From contig NZ_JARICI010000026.1 in assembly GCF_029257255.1 (NCBI RefSeq), forward strand, positions 75,497 to 113,208: DNA of 37,712 nt, in the 5' to 3' direction. A model generated the notes under the pieces. It searched no databases. It saw nothing but the letters and a program-made list of their open reading frames with translations, and was not told the origin of the DNA. Origin of the DNA: Sporosarcina sp. (GTDB taxonomy: Bacteria; Bacillota; Bacilli; Bacillales_A; Planococcaceae). Both the position numbers and the translations under genes were made by a program. Positions 34,644 through 37,712 of this stretch are shown in pieces (position 1 is the first letter of the stretch; each line of letters opens with the position of its first letter).

Positions 34644-34884
34644 AAAATCCCCCGCTTTCAAGCTGCTGTTTTTCATTTAAAGCATTTTTTTACGTACAGA
34701 TCGGCCAAATTATTCCATTCAGATGTACCAACATACCACTCCTGAACGGCTGCCTGCTTTCACAATCCTCATTTTAACATGTAGGAAAAGAAAAGAAATG
34801 GATTTATCCTTGCTCATTCATTCTTGAGACTGTCTCCTTTTATAGAAAACTGACTATATACAGGATAAAGGAGAGTGGTTGAAA

Positions 34885-35436
34885 ATGACACTGATTGTTC
34901 TTGATGCTGGACATGGACCTGAAACACCTGGAAAGCGGTCGCCTGACGGGAAGCTGCGGGAGTTTCAATTTAATTCGGCAGTTGCGGCAATGGTGGGGGA
35001 GCGTCTGATTAAAGAAGGTCTGACGGTTCGCTATGTCCATGAAAATTCACGGGACGTGCCATTGTCGGAACGCACCGCAGCAGCCAACCGAATGAAAGCA
35101 GACGCGTATGTATCGATCCATGCGAATGCCCATACAAGCGGCTGGAGTGATGCGCAGGGAATAGAAACGTATATCTTTCCGGCAGCCAGTAAGAATTCGG
35201 GACTATTGGCAAACTCCGTTCAGCAGTCGTTGATTGCGGCTTGCAAACGGCCAGATCGAGGCGTAAAGAAAGCGAATTTCGCTGTGCTGCGGGATACACA
35301 GATGCCCGCGATTCTTGCAGAATGTGGCTTCATGTCACATAAAACAGAAGCTATGCTGCTGCAGAATAAAGCCTATCAGCTGCAGTGCGCACGGGCCTTG
35401 GCATTCGGAATTCTGAATTGGACTTATCAAAAATAA
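34885..35436 (+). CDS. N-acetylmuramoyl-L-alanine amidase (Amidase_3) without signal peptide
   Basis: Zinc amidase that cuts the bond between MurNAc and the stem peptide. The whole 183-residue protein is one Amidase_3 domain. Predicted zinc ligands are His10 (LDAGHG), Glu26 (REFQFN) and His79 (SIHANAH), with catalytic Glu146 (ILAECGFMSH). There is no signal peptide, membrane helix or wall-binding repeat. That fits mother-cell autolysins such as CwlC or a phage-type enzyme that leaves by lysis. The start is ATG 34885; TTG 34879, nearer AAAGGAGAG, is an alternative. It is monocistronic, divergent from hprK. Confidence 0.9.
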   Translation: MTLIVLDAGHGPETPGKRSPDGKLREFQFNSAVAAMVGERLIKEGLTVRYVHENSRDVPLSERTAAANRMKADAYVSIHANAHTSGWSDAQGIETYIFPAASKNSGLLANSVQQSLIAACKRPDRGVKKANFAVLRDTQMPAILAECGFMSHKTEAMLLQNKAYQLQCARALAFGILNWTYQK

Positions 35437-35438
35437 AA

Positions 35439-35481
35439 ACGCCTGCACTGCCGCATATTTAGCGGGGTGCAGGTGTTTTTT
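35439..35481 (+). terminator. Terminator of the amidase gene
   Basis: ACGCCTGCAC pairs with GTGCAGGTGT (one G-U pair), with an inner CCGC/GCGG stem, and six T residues follow, a few bases after the stop. Confidence 0.92.
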
Positions 35482-35540
35482 ATGTGTTTAAAATGGCTCC
35501 ATGCCAAACATTCGATTGATAGTCTTAAACATATGCAGTA

Positions 35541-35910
35541 GAGGTGGGTAAGTGGTAAGAGACCGTTTCCCTGCGTTCCAGGCGGACGCTTTCGGGAGGG
35601 CCCTCGGTGAGCCAAGCGAACAGCGAAGGGTTCGCTTTGCCGTATTTCTGTGAACTTTACAGAAATTAAGGCAATACCGTGTACCTTCTACAACCTATAC
35701 TCGCTTTGCTCCCCCAAGTCGTCTCACCTGTCGGGCTGATCCTCCCCGAGTCGATTTTGCCGCGGGCTCACACGAAGTGAGTCATGCAGTCGTTGCCGCA
35801 GGACGCGGCGAACTTAGACTGCCTTCCACTTCGGTACACTGGCTGGTGTTTTAATTCTTTTTATGTGATTTACAGTATGAGCATATTACGATAGGTGGGG
35901 TGTTTCATAC
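35541..35910 (+). repeat. Family A intergenic repeat, longest copy A4 (with nested module C)
   Basis: Holds every A block: GTAAGTGG..GACCGTTTCCCTGCGTTCCAGG, the outer stem GGGAGG (35594-35599) with CCTCCC (35741-35746), GGTGAG (35606-35611) with CTCACC (35723-35728), the CACACGAAGTGAGTCATGC block, GACGCGGCG and the tail GGTACACTGGCTGGTG. Module C plus an unmatched stretch (about 35674-35700) interrupts it just after GGTGAGCC. A family B copy follows about 120 bases later, as after A2. Confidence 0.8.
35614..35673 (+). repeat. Module C, copy 2 (nested in A4)
   Basis: AAGCGAAC (35614-35621) pairs with GTTCGCTT (35630-35637) across 8 bases. It is followed by TGCC..TTTCTGT with ACAGAAA..AGGCA (35638-35673). 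Stem 1 differs from copy 1 by two paired changes, T-A to G-C and T-A to C-G, while the loop length is kept. Confidence 0.8.
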
Positions 35911-36024
35911 AATACTTATCATTCTGCAAAGGCTGAGATTTTGTGATCAATGCGTTTACAAAGTCAAAAAAGAACCACACCAACTAAATCTATACTCCGC
36001 AAAAAAACAATATGACATACGTTC

Positions 36025-36145
36025 TCTACTCCAGCGAAGGCGCAACTGTGGGGTTAGCCGGGGCAGTGAGACAACTGGCGTGCACTTTGCCAGATGGCTC
36101 ATAGCGTAAGGCAATCCCCCAGCGCTGAAACGGCTTTTAACTACA
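36025..36145 (+). repeat. Family B intergenic repeat, copy B4
   Basis: Starts CCAGCGAAGGCGCAACTGTG and ends GGCAATCCCCCAGCGCTG. The apical CTGGC/GCCAG hairpin with loop GTGCACTTT is the same as in B1. It ends 15 bases before the yvlB stop, so its hairpin may also shape the 3' end of that - strand message, for which no other terminator was seen. Confidence 0.75.
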
Positions 36146-36159
36146 GACTCACACTTCGT

Positions 36160-37365
36160 TTAAAACTCAACCGAATTGTAGTGGACTAAGACTGAACCTG
36201 TTTTAGATTCGCCGGTAATCTGTAAAGGAGCTTTTGTTTCATCCTCGCTTGCTTTAGTGAAACGTATCGTGCGATGCAGGAATTGTTCCTGTTCTTCAAC
36301 ACGCGATACATCTTTCAGCTGAAGATCAAGTTTCCCCATATTAGAAATAATCTCGCCTTTTAGACCGACAGACGATGGGAAATACAGTTCCACTGCTCCG
36401 CTGATAGACTTCGCATCTAGTCGCTTCGCATTCACAGCAGTCGTTGTCAGGCTGACATTGCCGTTAAGCGACTTCGCATCTGCATCGATGAGCTCACCAT
36501 CAGCATAGACACGCCCATTCAGTGTTTCTGCTTCCAACTTATTGCCGCGTACTTTCAGCAGACGAATCATGCCGTTGGCTGTTTCCAGTTCAGCTTCATC
36601 AAACACAATATGTGCACATTCAATTTTACCATTGGCTGTTTTGATGCGCAGTTCATTGAAGTCGACACCTTCCACTGAGCAGCTGCCGTTTAACAAACGG
36701 ACGGACAGCTTTTTATACGGCTGTGTTTTCGGGATATACAGAGTAACATTTACCTGAACCATTTTCATGTCACTGCCAATTCGGAGTTTATTGCCATCTT
36801 TGACAAACAGCAGTTTCTCGAGGAACTGGTTACGTGCTTCCAATTCAGAATCATTATTGAAATGTTTCACAGAGAATTTCGCTGTAATTTGATTATCTTC
36901 TGACGGATGAATCTCCACTTTACCGTGGTCGATATGAATGATTATTTGCTCTATATCTTCAGCCGTCTTATTTTCTGTATGGGTAAAGCTGACCGATTTG
37001 CTGAATGGCGCTTCAAAATCAAATGTCTTTACGCGCTGAACAGCCGTATCCATGAATTGCATGAAGCGGTCTCCTGCTGTCATGAATTCTTTTCGGATAT
37101 CTTCGAAAAAGTCGTCTGCTGAAGATTCGTCTTTTGTTTTATCTTGGTCGTTCGATTGGCTAAAAGGCTTTTCCTTTTGCGGCTCTTTAAACCAAGGCTG
37201 ATCTTGTTCTGTATGGAGATCGGTTTTCGGGTCAGTTGACGTTTTTTGGTCTTGACTTGAAGTATCCGATTCTTTACCAAGGACTTCCAACAATCTCAAT
37301 GCTTCGTCTGCTGTGATTTTACCTTCTTCGAGCAAAGTAAGTATTCGTCTGCGTTCGTTTTGCAT
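36160..37365 (-). CDS. yvlB: YvlB/LiaX-like envelope-stress protein (DUF4097)
   Basis: Protein of 401 aa with three parts. An N-terminal helical SHOCT-like domain (RRILTLLEEGKITADEALRLLEVLG, about residues 5-30) is followed by a long charged, low-complexity linker (about 33-85) and a C-terminal repetitive beta domain of the DUF4097 adhesin-like type (about 135-400) with recurring NG turns (LLNGS, TANGK, TANGM, TLNGR, SLNGN). Enterococcal LiaX has this layout and senses daptomycin and antimicrobial peptides; B. subtilis YvlB lies in a sigma-W operon. No signal peptide is visible. GAGGAGGAG precedes the ATG. It stands alone here, without the yvlA, yvlC and yvlD neighbours on its 3' side. Confidence 0.9.
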   Translation of the reverse strand: MQNERRRILTLLEEGKITADEALRLLEVLGKESDTSSQDQKTSTDPKTDLHTEQDQPWFKEPQKEKPFSQSNDQDKTKDESSADDFFEDIRKEFMTAGDRFMQFMDTAVQRVKTFDFEAPFSKSVSFTHTENKTAEDIEQIIIHIDHGKVEIHPSEDNQITAKFSVKHFNNDSELEARNQFLEKLLFVKDGNKLRIGSDMKMVQVNVTLYIPKTQPYKKLSVRLLNGSCSVEGVDFNELRIKTANGKIECAHIVFDEAELETANGMIRLLKVRGNKLEAETLNGRVYADGELIDADAKSLNGNVSLTTTAVNAKRLDAKSISGAVELYFPSSVGLKGEIISNMGKLDLQLKDVSRVEEQEQFLHRTIRFTKASEDETKAPLQITGESKTGSVLVHYNSVEF

Positions 37366-37415
37366 CTTAAGACTCCTCCTCGTTATGAGCGTACTTTTCT
37401 GTTCCTAACTATTTA

Positions 37416-37441
37416 TACGGCTGTGGGCGGTAAAAGTTTCA
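37416..37441 (-). promoter_or_regulatory. Sigma-W-type ECF promoter of yvlB
   Basis: On the - strand TGAAAC and CGTA are exactly 16 bases apart, the full sigma-W consensus. The distance to the yvlB start (about 45 bases) suits a normal leader. Confidence 0.78.
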
Positions 37442-37504
37442 TCTAACAATAAGTTAATTTGAAACCTTAGTAGCGCGCTTGCCAGTCAATTCCATAAGCT
37501 GTCT

Positions 37505-37675
37505 GAGATGGCAAGTGGAAAAAATACCGTTCCCCTACGCTGCATGCGGACGCGTTCGGGAGGGCCCGCGGTAAGCCGACTTGGAGAGCAAAAGCCTTTC
37601 TTCGTTACGGCTCTCGCTAGCTCCCCTAAGTTGTCTTACCTGTCGGGCTGATCCTCCCAGAGCATTCCTGTTTGG
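37505..37675 (+). repeat. Family A intergenic repeat, copy A5
   Basis: Starts CAAGTGG..ATACCGTTCCCCTACGC. It keeps the stems GGGAGG (37558-37563) with CCTCCC (37653-37658), GCCCG with CGGGC, and GGTAAG (37570-37575) with CTTACC (37635-37640). A local GAGAGC/GCTCTC pair replaces module C. After ATCCTCCCAGAG the match to other copies ends (AGCATTCCTG onward), about 35 bases before the window edge. Confidence 0.75.
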
Positions 37676-37712
37676 TTAGTGGAGCCCTATTGAAATAGAA
37701 AAGTCCCCTTGG

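Noticed and set aside
35541..36145. Insertion sequence
   Set aside because: No transposase frame, no clear target duplication; better described as non-coding repeats.

Overview
The window is chromosomal DNA of a low-to-mid GC, spore-forming Firmicute. Gene content, gene order, AGGAGG-type ribosome binding sites, frequent TTG starts and B. subtilis-like operators all point to Bacillales. A Planococcaceae member close to Sporosarcina is my best guess, but that is inference. No phage, insertion sequence with transposase, or CRISPR array is visible.

Layout. (1) Bases 1-13.2 kb, + strand: a division and cell wall (dcw) cluster, ftsL(partial)-pbpB-spoVD-mraY-murD-spoVE-divIB-ylxW-ylxX-sbp-ftsA-ftsZ, closed by a strong terminator. 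murE, murG and murB, which sit inside this cluster in B. subtilis, are absent. (2) 13.2-14.1 kb: an array of GC-rich non-coding repeats. (3) 14.1-15.5 kb, - strand: a lemA/TPM-domain gene pair. (4) 15.5-18.6 kb, + strand: a manganese-type ABC importer (ATPase, permease, lipoprotein) behind a promoter with three MntR-like operators. (5) 18.6-19.4 kb: another repeat copy, then a cold-shock gene. (6) 19.4-22.6 kb, - strand: ehuBCDA, an ectoine/hydroxyectoine-type ABC importer with a consensus CcpA (cre) site and a perfect 18-bp palindrome upstream. (7) 23.0-23.9 kb: tRNA-Arg(CCG) on the - strand, divergent from CtsR-controlled clpP. (8) 24-28.7 kb, - strand: the conserved block yvcI-rapZ-yvcK-whiA-crh, and trxB as a separate unit. 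(9) 29.1-34.6 kb, - strand: a TPR gene and hprK-lgt-yvoD-ppaX-yvoF. (10) 34.9-37.7 kb: a leaderless cell-wall amidase (+), more repeats, and a yvlB/LiaX-like envelope-stress gene (-) behind an exact sigma-W type promoter.

The genes combine peptidoglycan synthesis and septation with carbon-catabolite signalling (hprK, crh, the cre site, yvcK, rapZ, ppaX), redox and protein quality control (trxB, clpP) and nutrient uptake. The dcw end and the hprK/clpP block are far apart in B. subtilis, so the window contains a rearranged junction, and repeat arrays lie at it.

The least explained structure is a set of intergenic repeats: family A (five copies), family B (four copies) and a small two-hairpin module C nested at different places in two A copies. 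Module C and A show paired, compensatory base changes in predicted stems. All copies lie in the same orientation.
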